This document shows positions 20,059 through 29,681 of a stretch of 64,000 nt of DNA, one piece after another (within the stretch, counting starts at the first letter, position 1; each line of letters begins with the position of its first letter). Source of the DNA: Erwinia tasmaniensis Et1/99 (GTDB taxonomy: Bacteria; Pseudomonadota; Gammaproteobacteria; Enterobacterales; Enterobacteriaceae); NCBI RefSeq assembly GCF_000026185.1, contig NC_010694.1:1178001-1242000 (forward strand), given 5' to 3'. The notes below the pieces were generated by a model, which did no database searches, was not told the DNA's origin, and worked only from the letters and a program-made list of their open reading frames with translations. A program made the translations under genes and the position numbers.

Positions 20059-21660
20059 TCAAATACCTAATTTTCTGTTTATTTTTTCTACAAACTTATC
20101 GTTAACAAAAAAACCAACCAGCGTCATTATTAAGGCAAACCCTAAAATGCCCATCGGCGTGCCCAGGATGATGCTGTATGCAAACGCGGTCAGAAACGTT
20201 GCCACCTTACCGGCTGCTAGGGTTTCCAGCTTGACGTAAAAAGGTCTCCAGTTGTTGGTGTCCATCGCTTTTTTCAACTCTATCGCCGTTTCATAAGCAT
20301 CTATTCCGCTGCCGATCAGACCAAATCCTTTGCTGAATCTGGCAAAGTTTTTCGTCATTTCATCTTGGGAAAGTGATTCAAGCGCCTTGCCGATCGCCTC
20401 CTGATCTTTGGTGCTGAATTTTTTGTTTAGCACGTTCTTATATTTTTCAAATGCCTCCAGCGCTTCATCGGCGTTACGTATCTGCCTTCCCTTTGCCTCC
20501 CATGCCAACTCTTGCGCAATTTCAGCCGACTTCTCTCCCCATTTTTCTGTCAACTCTTTATAAAAATCCGAAGTGAATTTAATGGCACTAAGAATTTCAC
20601 CCATTTCTTTCTCATCATCCCCCTCTATTTTTGCGGCTAAGAATGGACTTAACGGTAGTGGCCGAATCGGAGGTGATTTTATTGGCACCAGGGGTATCAG
20701 TGCCGTTGGTTTTTTCAAGGCGAGATCAGCATTGAACGTAAGAAAAGGAGATAATGGAGGCTCAATAACAACGGGCTCAATCACAATGGGATCGGTGAGA
20801 ACCGGCTCCGGGGCCAGAGGCTTAATAGCCGTTTCAATGACCGGATTTTTAACATCATTGATCGTGACTGGTCTTGTTTTTCGCTCTTCCTGCGCTTTTA
20901 AGGCTTGTTCCGCATTTTCAATACTTACCTTTTCATTATTAAGGCTTTCCGTTTTATTAATAATATCAGTACAGATTATTTTTACTCGATCTAAGTAGGT
21001 AACGAGATTGTTTTTTTCCTCCATTTCCTGCTGAATTTTTGGCAAGTAAAGCGTATTCCAGAGCGTTATTATATGGCGATAAACAGGGCTGATGCTCAAC
21101 ACGAAATCAAACACAAATGGACGAGCATCGCGAAAGTTTTGCATTTTGACATCGTCACGTTGAACGAATTGCTCAAATGCCGTGACGGCAGCCTGCGTGC
21201 TGATATTCACATCCTGCCCGGCTTTATTTCTTAGCAGTCTATTTTCCTGTAACGCGGTGGTGGCCTCTTGTAATACGGCCGCTGCTGCCTGGAGAACGGC
21301 GTGATGGATCAGGCCAGATTTATTTAGTGACTCCAGTAAACTCATCGAATCATGAACGATCTTTTCATCATCGTAATGATGAGCATTTTTCGCTTTGATG
21401 ATAAGTTCATTAATCTGCGCTTGCCCTTCCCTGATGGATTCAAGGCTATGATGGCCCGATTTATGCGGGTCGTAATGAGTAACGGGGCCAATTCCGTGCG
21501 ACATTGCGCTTTCCATGCCGGGCCAGCCGACATAGACCGGGCGTTCCGTTTTGGTGCCGGCAATTGAGCCGGGGCCGATAGGGCCGCCGGTGATGGTGAT
21601 GATGACACGTCCGTCTGCGCCATAGGGCACGCCATTTCTGTAATAAGCGGGTGTTGCCAT
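20059..21660 (-). CDS. Colicin E1-like pore-forming bacteriocin
   Basis: 533 residues. The last ~190 (346-533) strongly resemble the channel domain of colicin E1 as I recall it (FYKELTEKWGEK, AFEKYKNVLNKKFS, ending NRKLGI). They include the long hydrophobic hairpin (about 482-522) that inserts in the inner membrane and depolarises the target. The N-terminus (AYYRNGVPYGADGRVIIT) matches the E1 N-terminal translocation segment; a Gly/Pro-rich stretch follows. Residues about 65-280 are helical, do not resemble the E1 receptor domain, and lead to a Pro-rich linker (about 285-345). RBS GGAAGAG precedes the ATG. It is more AT-rich than its flanks. No immunity gene, lysis gene or LexA box was found nearby. 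Confidence 0.87.
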   Translation of the reverse strand: MATPAYYRNGVPYGADGRVIITITGGPIGPGSIAGTKTERPVYVGWPGMESAMSHGIGPVTHYDPHKSGHHSLESIREGQAQINELIIKAKNAHHYDDEKIVHDSMSLLESLNKSGLIHHAVLQAAAAVLQEATTALQENRLLRNKAGQDVNISTQAAVTAFEQFVQRDDVKMQNFRDARPFVFDFVLSISPVYRHIITLWNTLYLPKIQQEMEEKNNLVTYLDRVKIICTDIINKTESLNNEKVSIENAEQALKAQEERKTRPVTINDVKNPVIETAIKPLAPEPVLTDPIVIEPVVIEPPLSPFLTFNADLALKKPTALIPLVPIKSPPIRPLPLSPFLAAKIEGDDEKEMGEILSAIKFTSDFYKELTEKWGEKSAEIAQELAWEAKGRQIRNADEALEAFEKYKNVLNKKFSTKDQEAIGKALESLSQDEMTKNFARFSKGFGLIGSGIDAYETAIELKKAMDTNNWRPFYVKLETLAAGKVATFLTAFAYSIILGTPMGILGFALIMTLVGFFVNDKFVEKINRKLGI

Positions 21661-22275
21661 TGATCTCTTCCTTGTATAATCAGGCTGGTTAAATTTAATT
21701 TTTTTCGCACGCTCATTAATATGAGTAGCGAGGAGAAGAAGTCAGCTATGATTCATGCTGATTTCAACGGGTGACTTCATGCCGAGAATGATTAAAAAAC
21801 GTTATTCAGAGACTGTATTCCGTTTTTGTTTATTCCTGATAAAGTGGTTTTTTAACTTACCACGCAATAAATATGGGGGGCATTGATTTTCATTTTTTAT
21901 TGATGAAGAAGTGATGGGTATATTGGACAATGCTGTGGTTGGTTGAAGTTAGGCATTAAAAAGGCTGGCAGTATTTTATCTCCCTTTGTAAAACGATGGA
22001 AATATAAACTTTATCATAACAAAAAATCGTTTTCCTCCCGTGCTCCGGGATCTCGTAAAATATCTAGCTTCCGTCTGCCGGATAATATTTATCGCGCGTT
22101 GACTCAAGGTGACGTTTTAATTAATGAAGAAACCCTCTACCGATGGCGCTTGCGAGGGCAGGCATTCGTTGGAGAATGCAAGCTGTCATCGGCAATCGCT
22201 CCACCCTGGTTGAGAGATATATCTGGTGTTTTTATAAGGTTAATCTTAAAATGCAGCAGAACCAAAAGAGGAGTG
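21661..22275. other. Right flank of colicin pocket, no confident gene
   Basis: About 615 bp of AT-rich DNA between the colicin start and ypfM. It should contain the colicin promoter; a TATACA-like element occurs near 21676 on the minus strand. A 35-codon plus-strand frame (21779-21886) encodes one hydrophobic stretch (FRFCLFLIKWFF) without a good RBS. A longer frame opens at TTG 21943 and runs in phase into ypfM. Neither is recognised. Confidence 0.4.
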
Positions 22276-22338
22276 ATGATGATTGATTTAGAACTGGGGA
22301 ACTGGAAAGACTTCATTGAAGAGATGTTACGTAAGTAA
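22276..22338 (+). CDS. ypfM: Very small protein YpfM
   Basis: 20 codons from the first of two adjacent ATGs (19 from the second at 22279), with AGAGGAG directly upstream. The peptide (ELGNWKDFIEEMLRK core) is nearly identical to my memory of the 19-residue E. coli YpfM (ELGNWKDFIEVMLRK). The location next to acrD on the dapE side also matches. Function unknown. The same frame stays open upstream to TTG 21943, but the internal RBS and conservation favour the short gene. Confidence 0.85.
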   Translation: MMIDLELGNWKDFIEEMLRK

Positions 22339-22400
22339 TACGGTCAAGAAGAACGTTGCAGTATCATGTTGATCTGCTTCTACTTTCAGTAAAATAATAA

Positions 22401-22430
22401 AAGGCAGCCACCCGCGGGCTGCCTTTTTTA
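22401..22430. terminator. Bidirectional terminator between ypfM and acrD
   Basis: AAGGCAGCC (22401-22409) pairs with GGCTGCCTT (22417-22425), followed by T residues on the plus strand; the minus strand has an A-to-T tail of lower quality. It serves ypfM and perhaps acrD. Confidence 0.83.
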
Positions 22431-22433
22431 TAT

Positions 22434-25400
22434 TTAGCGTATTTTATCTTTCAGCGGGAAGCGCCGCCGCACCATGACAAAAAACAGGGGAACAAAGAAT
22501 ACCGCCAGCACTGTGGCGGAGATCATCCCGCCCAGTACCCCAGTCCCTACCGCATGCTGGCTGCTGGATCCAGCGCCCTGGCTGATGGCCATTGGCAACA
22601 CGCCAAAAATAAACGCCAGTGACGTCATCAGGATTGGCCGCAGCCGCTGGCGAGATGCTTCCAGCGTTGCCGCTACCAGCTCCTGACCACGAGCGTTGAT
22701 CTCATTAGCGAATTCCACAATCAATATGGCGTTTTTCGCCGACAGCCCGATGACCGTCAGCAATCCGACCTGAAAATAGACATCGTTTTCCAGCCCGCGC
22801 AGCCAGGTGGCGATCAGGGCACCCAGCACCCCCAACGGCACGACCAGCATGACCGAGAAGGGGATTGACCAACTTTCATAAAGAGCGGCCAGGCACAGGA
22901 ATACCACTAACAGAGACAGGGCATAGAGCGCAGGAGCCTGCGCTCCGCTCATTCGTTCCTGCAATGATGCGCCTGTCCACTGCAAACTGATACCGACGGG
23001 TAACTGGGCGACCAGCTTTTCCATCACGTCCATTGCTGCACCATTGCTGACACCTGTCGCCGATTCGCCGACAATCTCCAGCGCCGAATAGCCGTTATAA
23101 CGCTCAAGGCGCGGTGAGCCGCTTTCCCAGTGTGAGCGGGCGAAGGCGGTAAACGGCACCATCCCGCCGCTGTCGTTGCGGACATACCATTTGCTGATAT
23201 CGTCAGGCAGCATGCGGAATGGTGCATCGGCCTGTACGTAGACTTTTTTCACCCGACCACGGTCAAGGAAGTCGTTAACATAGCTCGATCCCCAGCCGGT
23301 TTGCAGCGTGGCGTTGATGTCATCCAGGGATATACCCAGCGCTTGCGCCTTACGTTGGTCGATATCAATGCGCAGCTGTGAACTGTCATCCAGCCCGTTA
23401 TGCCGTACGCGCGTTAGCGAGGGATTTTTCTGCGCCATGTCCAGCAGCGTATTGCGTGCGCTCATTAATGCGCGATGTCCGAGACCCGCATTATCCTGTA
23501 GCTCCATATCAAAACCCGCAGAGTTGCCCAGCCCGGTGATGGCTGCCGGGCTGCTGGCAACCACTTTTGCTTCGTTTATACTGCGAAATGCGCGGGTGGC
23601 GCGTTCGATAATCGCAAAGGAGCTGTTATCGCTGCCGTGTCTGTCCTGCCAGTCTTTCAGGCGCACAAAAAGGCGCGCCACGTTTTGCCCGTTCCCGCCC
23701 GGCCCGGCGCCCACGGTGGCAAATACGGAGAGCACGTTATTTTGTTCGTGGGTCAGATAGTAGTGTTCGACCTTTTCCACCACTTTCATCGTCTGTTGCA
23801 GGGTTGAGCCAGGCGGTAATTGAACCTGGGTGGTGAAAATACCGCGATCTTCTAACGGCAGAAACGAGCCGGGCAGGCGAATAAACAGCAATGCCATCAC
23901 ACCGATTAATGCCAGATATACCAGCAGCCAACGCCCGCCTTTAGCGAGCATTTTCCCCACGCCATCCTTATAGCGTTCTGCATTATGGTTAAACATACGG
24001 TTGAACCAGCCGAAGAAGCCGCGCCGTCCGTGATGGCTCCCCTGGGCCAGAGGTTTGAGCAGGGTAGAGCACAGGGCAGGGGTGAGGATCATCGCCACCA
24101 GGACTGACAGTACCATTGCTGAGACGATGGTGACCGAGAACTGACGATAAATAGCGCCGGTGGTACCGCCAAAGAAAGCCATCGGCACGAACACTGCCGA
24201 CAGCACCAGCGCGATGCCCACCAGCGCTCCCTGAATCTGTCCCATTGATTTACGCGTGGCGTCACGCGGGGAAAGGCCCTCTTCCGTCATGATACGCTCG
24301 ACATTTTCAACCACCACGATGGCATCATCTACCAGCAGGCCGATTGCCAGCACCATCGCGAACATGGTCAGGGTATTGATGCTGTAGCCGAAGGCATAAA
24401 GTACGCCGAACGTGCCAAAAAGGACTACCGGAACGGCAATCGTTGGGATTAACGTGGCGCGGAAATTTTGCAGGAACAGGTACATCACCAGGAAAACCAG
24501 CAGTACGGCTTCAAACAGGGTTTTCACCACGTCTTCAATAGATGCCTTCACAAAGGGGGATGTTTCAAAAGCGATCTCAGCTTTCAGGCCGTGAGGGAAG
24601 AAGCGTGACAGCTCGTCAAGACGCGCGCGGACCAACGTATCGGTCTGCAGTTCATTGGCACCCGATGCCAGCTTGATCCCCAGCCCTGAAGCGTCCATCC
24701 CGTTGTAGCGGCTCAGATAATCATATTTCTCTGCGCCAAGCTCAATGCGCGCGACCTGACCCAGCGTCACGACCGAACCATCGGTATTGACGCGCAGCGT
24801 TATCGCACGGAACTGTTCCGGGGTTTGCAGCAGCGACTGCGAATTTATCGTGGCATTCAGCGCCTGGCTGGGGACCGACGGCAGGCCGCCTAATTGGCCA
24901 ACCGCAATCTGACTGTTCTGCGATTTAATGGCATCAACCACTTCCGTGGTGGTCAGCGCGTAGTCAATCAGCTTGTCAGGGTCGAGCCAGATACGCATCG
25001 CATACTGAGAACCGTAGGCGTCCACCTGACCCACGCCGTTAATGCGGCTTAGCGGATCCTGCAAATGGCTGGCGACATAGTCAGAGATATCTTGTCTGTC
25101 CATGCTGCCGTCCGTTGATACGAACGCCACCATCAGTATATTGGTATCGCCGGTTTTATTGACGGTAACCCCCTGTGACTGCACATCCTGGGGTAATTTA
25201 CGCATGGCGGTTTGCAGCTGATTTTGCACCTGCTGGCGAGCTTCATCCGGATTTGTGCCGGCCTCAAATGTCAGGGTGACGGTCGCCTGGCCGGTATTAC
25301 TGCTCTGTGAAGACATGTACATCAGGTTATCGATGCCGGTCATATTTTGCTCAATCACCTGGGTTACGGTATTTTCCAGGGTTTCAGCTGAGGCACCGGG

Positions 25401-25547
25401 ATAATTAGCGGTGATGCGAACGTTAGGTGGGGCCAGGTCGGGGTACTGCTCAATCGGCAGGGAGACGATTGCCAGCCCTCCGGTTAAGCACAACAGGATC
25501 GCCAGCACCCATGCAAAAATAGGGCGGTCGATAAAAAAATTCGCCAT
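22434..25547 (-). CDS. acrD: RND multidrug/aminoglycoside efflux pump AcrD
   Basis: 1037 residues, the E. coli AcrD length. A proton-driven inner-membrane pump that works with AcrA and TolC. It begins [17 protein letters not shown], with twelve membrane segments in two halves and large periplasmic loops. The proton-relay Asp pair is in [13 protein letters not shown]. Single-gene context without a membrane-fusion partner, and the synteny with yffB/dapE, favour AcrD over AcrB. The RBS is weak. Confidence 0.92.
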   Translation of the reverse strand: MANFFIDRPIFAWVLAILLCLTGGLAIVSLPIEQYPDLAPPNVRITANYPGASAETLENTVTQVIEQNMTGIDNLMYMSSQSSNTGQATVTLTFEAGTNPDEARQQVQNQLQTAMRKLPQDVQSQGVTVNKTGDTNILMVAFVSTDGSMDRQDISDYVASHLQDPLSRINGVGQVDAYGSQYAMRIWLDPDKLIDYALTTTEVVDAIKSQNSQIAVGQLGGLPSVPSQALNATINSQSLLQTPEQFRAITLRVNTDGSVVTLGQVARIELGAEKYDYLSRYNGMDASGLGIKLASGANELQTDTLVRARLDELSRFFPHGLKAEIAFETSPFVKASIEDVVKTLFEAVLLVFLVMYLFLQNFRATLIPTIAVPVVLFGTFGVLYAFGYSINTLTMFAMVLAIGLLVDDAIVVVENVERIMTEEGLSPRDATRKSMGQIQGALVGIALVLSAVFVPMAFFGGTTGAIYRQFSVTIVSAMVLSVLVAMILTPALCSTLLKPLAQGSHHGRRGFFGWFNRMFNHNAERYKDGVGKMLAKGGRWLLVYLALIGVMALLFIRLPGSFLPLEDRGIFTTQVQLPPGSTLQQTMKVVEKVEHYYLTHEQNNVLSVFATVGAGPGGNGQNVARLFVRLKDWQDRHGSDNSSFAIIERATRAFRSINEAKVVASSPAAITGLGNSAGFDMELQDNAGLGHRALMSARNTLLDMAQKNPSLTRVRHNGLDDSSQLRIDIDQRKAQALGISLDDINATLQTGWGSSYVNDFLDRGRVKKVYVQADAPFRMLPDDISKWYVRNDSGGMVPFTAFARSHWESGSPRLERYNGYSALEIVGESATGVSNGAAMDVMEKLVAQLPVGISLQWTGASLQERMSGAQAPALYALSLLVVFLCLAALYESWSIPFSVMLVVPLGVLGALIATWLRGLENDVYFQVGLLTVIGLSAKNAILIVEFANEINARGQELVAATLEASRQRLRPILMTSLAFIFGVLPMAISQGAGSSSQHAVGTGVLGGMISATVLAVFFVPLFFVMVRRRFPLKDKIR

Positions 25548-25765
25548 CTTAAAGAAACTCCACAGCCGTTAGCCGAATAAATATAAGCGTACCTTGTTTA
25601 TCGCTCACCGGTGGCATATTGAGTCTGGTTCAGGGGTAATCTTCATTTATTCAATACGCTGCGGCAGTGAATCACTCTACCCGCCACAGCGCCAGTAATC
25701 GTGAAGAAATTGAGGAGATAATGTAAATTATCGTGCGCGACGCCAGATCACGCCCTTAATTCGCC

Positions 25766-26398
25766 TCATCGGCAGGACTCCAGCCACAGCACGGTTGCCG
25801 CAACGCGCGAACGAACGTGGAGTTTTCGCAGCACGCTGCGTATATGCACTTTTACCGTCTGTTCCGATATCGCCAGCATTTCTGCTATCTGCTTATTGGC
25901 CAATCCGCTGGCGACCTCCCTCATCACCTCTTGCTCACGTACAGTAAGGATAGCAAGCGGGTTGTGTATCCATTTGTCCAGGGCATCGGGAGCCTCCAGA
26001 CCGGGGCTGTAGGCCACGCCGCCTTCTGCTACCACAATAATTTGTGCCAATAGTGTTTCCGGATCGCTATTTTTAAGCAGATATCCTTTGACTCCGGCCT
26101 CCCGCAGCACGGTGAAATCCCTGCGTTTAGCCGAAAAGGTCAGCACGACAACCGGTGATTCGATGCCGTTGGCCTGGAGCGCGTTCAGGGTATCAAGACC
26201 CGATATTCCCCGCATATTCAGATCCAGCAGGATCAGCTGCGGATGCAGCTGGCGTGCCTTGACTAGCGCCTCTGCACCGTCACCTGCCTCGACAATCATG
26301 TTAAATCGCCGGTCCATTGCCAGCAGCTGATACAGGCTACGGCGTAACAGTGGGTGCTCGCCTACAATCAGCACCTTACATTTTTGTGCTTCCTTCAC
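25766..26398 (-). CDS. narP: NarP-like LuxR-family response regulator (orphan)
   Basis: 210 residues: receiver (about 8-120) plus LuxR/FixJ helix-turn-helix (about 148-205; LTVREQEVMREVASGLANKQIAEML and SEQTVKVHIRSVLRKL). The DNA-binding half is close to E. coli NarP. The phospho-acceptor Asp (LDLNM), the Thr and the Lys (YLLKN) are present, but the metal-binding acidic pair at the N-terminus reads Gly-Glu (VGEHP) instead of Asp-Asp. No NarQ sensor gene adjoins. In E. coli narQ itself sits beside acrD. The start is GTG with GGAGG. The narP name is a best guess. Confidence 0.7.
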   Translation of the reverse strand: MKEAQKCKVLIVGEHPLLRRSLYQLLAMDRRFNMIVEAGDGAEALVKARQLHPQLILLDLNMRGISGLDTLNALQANGIESPVVVLTFSAKRRDFTVLREAGVKGYLLKNSDPETLLAQIIVVAEGGVAYSPGLEAPDALDKWIHNPLAILTVREQEVMREVASGLANKQIAEMLAISEQTVKVHIRSVLRKLHVRSRVAATVLWLESCR

Positions 26399-26719
26399 GG
26401 TTCCTCCTTGTCTGAAAAGACTTTAGTCATCGTTGTCAGGCATACGGTTACGTAAGTCCCTCCTGGCGCATGGGGTTCTATCAACAGGGCGCCATTCAGA
26501 TGTCATTTATGGTAGGGGACTTCCGAGCGTGATAATCGTTAGCCTGGATCGCAATGGGTTACCTCATCCCGTATTGGACATACATTCTTACCACCAGACA
26601 ACGGTTTCTCGATGTAGTCGACAATACTTATACCGCCTTTACCTGGTGCTAACGATGCTTTTCATTCAGCGGGTCATAATGATCCTTGTGATCAACGTGT
26701 ACAGTTTGAGGAGCGAAAA
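26399..26719. other. Intergenic region narP-like / DUF1471 gene
   Basis: About 320 bp holding divergent promoters. A 96-codon plus-strand frame here has no recognisable product and no good RBS, so I do not call it. Confidence 0.45.
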
Positions 26720-26995
26720 ATGAACAAAAAATTGCCGATCCTGGTTGCGGCCAGTCTGTTGGCTATGGCTTCCTTCTCGACCCTGGCAGCTATTCAGGTA
26801 GATAACAGCCATGTCGGCGGCTTGCAGAGCATGGGCACCGTGTCCATATCCGGTGTCAGAGGGAGCTTAGATGACGCCACCCGCAAGCTGGCGAAAAAAG
26901 CCGATGCGTTGGGGGCCAGTCGCTACCGGATTATCGGGGTGAGTAACCCCGGTGACTCCAGCCAGTGGCTGGGCAACGCTGAGATATACCGTTAA
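26720..26995 (+). CDS. DUF1471 (YhcN/BhsA family) periplasmic protein
   Basis: 91 residues. A signal peptide (MNKKLPILVAASLLAMASFSTLAA) is followed by a DUF1471 domain of about 55 residues (GTVSISGVRGSLDDATRKLAKKADALGASRYRII). Enteric members respond to stress and affect biofilm, but the role of this one is unknown. GAGGAG precedes the ATG. The protein ends at a conserved-looking NAEIYR. Confidence 0.85.
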   Translation: MNKKLPILVAASLLAMASFSTLAAIQVDNSHVGGLQSMGTVSISGVRGSLDDATRKLAKKADALGASRYRIIGVSNPGDSSQWLGNAEIYR

Positions 26996-27048
26996 CCCTA
27001 TTCCTCCCTTATCCTCACGTCCCCGTGTAGCCCTTCGTGTTGCCACTG

Positions 27049-27077
27049 ACCGACCGCCTTTCGCGGTCGGTTTTTTT
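27049..27077 (+). terminator. Terminator of the DUF1471 gene
   Basis: CCGACCGC (27050-27057) pairs with GCGGTCGG (27063-27070), followed by seven T. Confidence 0.88.
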
Positions 27078-27236
27078 ATGCGTTGTCCGACAAAAATCAC
27101 ATAAGCTCACGATTTCCCCCCTGGATTTTTTGCGTCATTTGAGTAGAAGGGTTAGGATGCATCGCCGCATTTTCCCTGAGAGGGGCAGAGATAAAATTCC
27201 AGCCGGCAGGGGAATTGTTCAAACATGTGCCAACAG

Positions 27237-27252
27237 AAGCAAACGTTTGGTT
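27237..27252. promoter_or_regulatory. PurR-like operator upstream of ansP
   Basis: AAGCAAACGTTTGGTT matches the PurR consensus at the central GCAAACGTTTG and at the outer T; one consensus C is a G. It lies about 75 bp before the ansP ATG. PurR control of ansP would be unusual, so the call rests on the match alone. Confidence 0.5.
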
Positions 27253-27324
27253 GGCCTATAAGAATAAAGGATACCCAGGACAGGTAACCGCATCGCATTG
27301 TGGACAGGACAACTAGGATTAAAA

Positions 27325-28773
27325 ATGAAAGCAGATAAAAAAACCGGCGCAGAAAAACGCGCTGCAAGAAGACGTTGGTTAAACTCTCATGACTCTGGTT
27401 ACCATCAGGCAATGGACAATCGTCATGTTCAAATGATTGCCATCGGCGGCGCAATCGGTACGGGCCTGTTCCTCGGTGCTGGCGCTCGTCTGCAGGCGGC
27501 GGGACCGGCACTGGCGCTGGTCTATTTGGTTTGTGGTGTTTTCTCTTTCTTCATTCTGCGTGCGCTGGGCGAATTAGTATTACACCGTCCATCAAGCGGA
27601 AATTTTGTCTCTTACGCCCGCGAATTTCTCGGTGAAAAAGCCTCTTATGTGGCTGGCTGGATGTACTTTGTTAACTGGGCGATGACCGGCATTGTCGATA
27701 TCACCGCCGTTGCGCTTTATATGCACTATTGGGGCGCATTTGGTGACGTGCCGCAATGGGTGTTTGCACTGGGCGCACTGGCGATTGTCGGCACCATGAA
27801 CATGATCGGCGTGAAGTGGTTCGCCGAAATGGAGTTCTGGTTTGCCCTGGTCAAGGTGCTGGCCATTGTCATCTTTCTTGTGGTCGGCGTGGTGTTCCTC
27901 GGCAGCGGTAAGCCGCTGGATGGCAACGCTACCGGTTTTCATTTGATCAGTGACAACGGGGGCTTTTTCCCCAATGGCCTGATGCCTGCACTGGTCCTGG
28001 TGCAGGGGGTCGTGTTTGCTTTTGCTTCCATTGAGCTGGTGGGAACCGCAGCGGGCGAATGTAAAGACCCGAAAACCATGCTGCCAAAGGCGATCAATAG
28101 CGTTATCTGGCGTATTGGCCTGTTTTACGTAGGTTCGGTGGTGCTGCTGGTTATGCTGCTGCCGTGGAATGCGTACCAGGCCGGGCAAAGTCCTTTTGTG
28201 ACGTTCTTCTCTAAACTGGGCGTGCCGTACGTTGGCAGTATTATGAACATCGTGGTACTGAGCGCCGCGCTGTCCAGCCTGAACTCCGGTCTTTATTCAA
28301 CCGGTCGTATTTTGCGCTCGATGGCGATGGGCGGATCGGCGCCGAAATTTATGTCTAAAATGAGCGGTCAGCAGGTTCCTTATATGGGCATTCTGGTGAC
28401 CGTTGGCGTCTATATTATCGGCGTATATCTTAACTATATCGTGCCTTCCAGCGTGTTTGAGATCGTCCTGAACGTTGCGGCGCTGGGCATTATCTCCTCA
28501 TGGGCGTTTATCGTGATATGCCAGATGAAACTGCGCAAAGCGATTAAAGAGGGCAAGGCCGAAGACGTTAGCTTTAAGATGCCGTGGGCTCCGTTCACCT
28601 CGTGGCTGACGCTGCTGTTCCTCGGCAGCGTACTGGTACTGATGGCGTTTGACTATCCGAACGGCACCTACACGATCGCATCGATTCCGTTAATTGCGGT
28701 GGTGCTGATCCTCGGCTGGTTTGGTGCACGTAAGCGTGTTAACGCGCTGGCGCAGGAACAACATAATCATTGA
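27325..28773 (+). CDS. ansP: L-asparagine permease AnsP
   Basis: 482 residues of the amino acid-polyamine-organocation (APC) family, with about 12 membrane helices. GGAIGTGLFLGAGARLQAAGPA is the APC substrate-site motif, and the whole length parallels E. coli AnsP. The cytoplasmic N-terminus is charged. The ATG at 27325 has AGGA upstream; an upstream in-frame ATG at 27298 is less likely. E. coli has ansP elsewhere in the chromosome, so its place here is lineage-specific. Confidence 0.92.
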   Translation: MKADKKTGAEKRAARRRWLNSHDSGYHQAMDNRHVQMIAIGGAIGTGLFLGAGARLQAAGPALALVYLVCGVFSFFILRALGELVLHRPSSGNFVSYAREFLGEKASYVAGWMYFVNWAMTGIVDITAVALYMHYWGAFGDVPQWVFALGALAIVGTMNMIGVKWFAEMEFWFALVKVLAIVIFLVVGVVFLGSGKPLDGNATGFHLISDNGGFFPNGLMPALVLVQGVVFAFASIELVGTAAGECKDPKTMLPKAINSVIWRIGLFYVGSVVLLVMLLPWNAYQAGQSPFVTFFSKLGVPYVGSIMNIVVLSAALSSLNSGLYSTGRILRSMAMGGSAPKFMSKMSGQQVPYMGILVTVGVYIIGVYLNYIVPSSVFEIVLNVAALGIISSWAFIVICQMKLRKAIKEGKAEDVSFKMPWAPFTSWLTLLFLGSVLVLMAFDYPNGTYTIASIPLIAVVLILGWFGARKRVNALAQEQHNH

Positions 28774-28885
28774 TTGATACCGGGCGGTGCCGGCAATGGC
28801 ACCGCCTTTTTTATGACGATCCCGTCGCCGTATGCGGCAAAACCCCCTAGAATTGAAGGCTGCCGAACGTTTATACGGAGCCACT

Positions 28886-29470
28886 ATGCCAGCCAAGATT
28901 GACGTCATAAAAAATAAAATCCTGTCAGAAAACTGGTTTGTCCTGCGCAACTATACCTACCATCTCACCGCTAAAAACGGCACCGTTTTACGCCATAAAC
29001 GTGAAGTCTACGATCGCGGTAATGGGGCCACCCTACTGCTCTATAATCGCGAAAAAAACAGCGTAGTGCTGACGCGTCAGTTCCGCATCGCTACCTGGGT
29101 AAATGGCAGTAACCCCGGAGGAGAACTGATTGAGGCCTGCGCCGGACTGCTGGACGATGACTCTCCGGAAGACTGCATTCGCAAAGAAGCCATAGAGGAA
29201 ACCGGCTATGCCATCGGCGAGGTGGAAAAGCTGTTTGAGCTTTTTATGTCGCCCGGCGGCGTCACCGAACTGCTCTATTTCTTTGCGGCGGAATACAGCG
29301 ATGCGCAGCGTGAAAATGATGGCGGTGGGGTAGAGGATGAAGCCATAGAGGTGCTGGAAATGACCTTCCCACAGGCGTGGCAGATGGTCAAAGACGGCCG
29401 TATTAAGGACGGCAAGACGGTGATGCTGTTGCAGCATGCTTTACTGGCGGGAAAGCTGCGTCTCGATTAG
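28886..29470 (+). CDS. nudK: GDP-mannose pyrophosphatase NudK (Nudix)
   Basis: 194 residues, close to E. coli NudK (191). It hydrolyses GDP-mannose to GMP and mannose-1-phosphate. The Nudix box runs [21 protein letters not shown], with the metal-binding EAIEE. The dimer-type GDP-mannose recognition region [17 protein letters not shown] is conserved. The ATG at 28886 follows GGAG. Its position before tktB is as in E. coli. Confidence 0.94.
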   Translation: MPAKIDVIKNKILSENWFVLRNYTYHLTAKNGTVLRHKREVYDRGNGATLLLYNREKNSVVLTRQFRIATWVNGSNPGGELIEACAGLLDDDSPEDCIRKEAIEETGYAIGEVEKLFELFMSPGGVTELLYFFAAEYSDAQRENDGGGVEDEAIEVLEMTFPQAWQMVKDGRIKDGKTVMLLQHALLAGKLRLD

Positions 29471-29681
29471 CGGCCGGCAAGCCCCTGGAACTTGGCCGGA
29501 CATCAAATTGGCTTAAGCGAAGCCTGGGTGGCGCAGGATCAAAGCCGCAGACACCCCAGATCATAAATGGGCCGGGGACGGTTTATCACCGAACCCAGCC
29601 CGCAGGACTAGCCAGTCATTTTGCCAACCCTCATCAGGTCAGATGATGAGGGTATTGAGGCACCGTATTTTGCCGCAAAAA

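Larger units (their letters stand above)
26996..27324. other. Intergenic region before ansP
   Basis: About 330 bp. It holds the DUF1471 gene terminator (27049-27077) and a PurR-like palindrome (27237-27252). Otherwise no gene is seen. Confidence 0.5.

Noticed and set aside
21661..21850. Possible LexA boxes near the colicin promoter (for example CTGATTATACAAG and ACTGTATTCC)
   Set aside because: Each shows only one half-site; the CTG-N10-CAG spacing is not met.
26433..26723. 96-codon plus-strand frame upstream of the DUF1471 gene
   Set aside because: Overlaps the next start codon, lacks RBS and known similarity; more likely promoter DNA.
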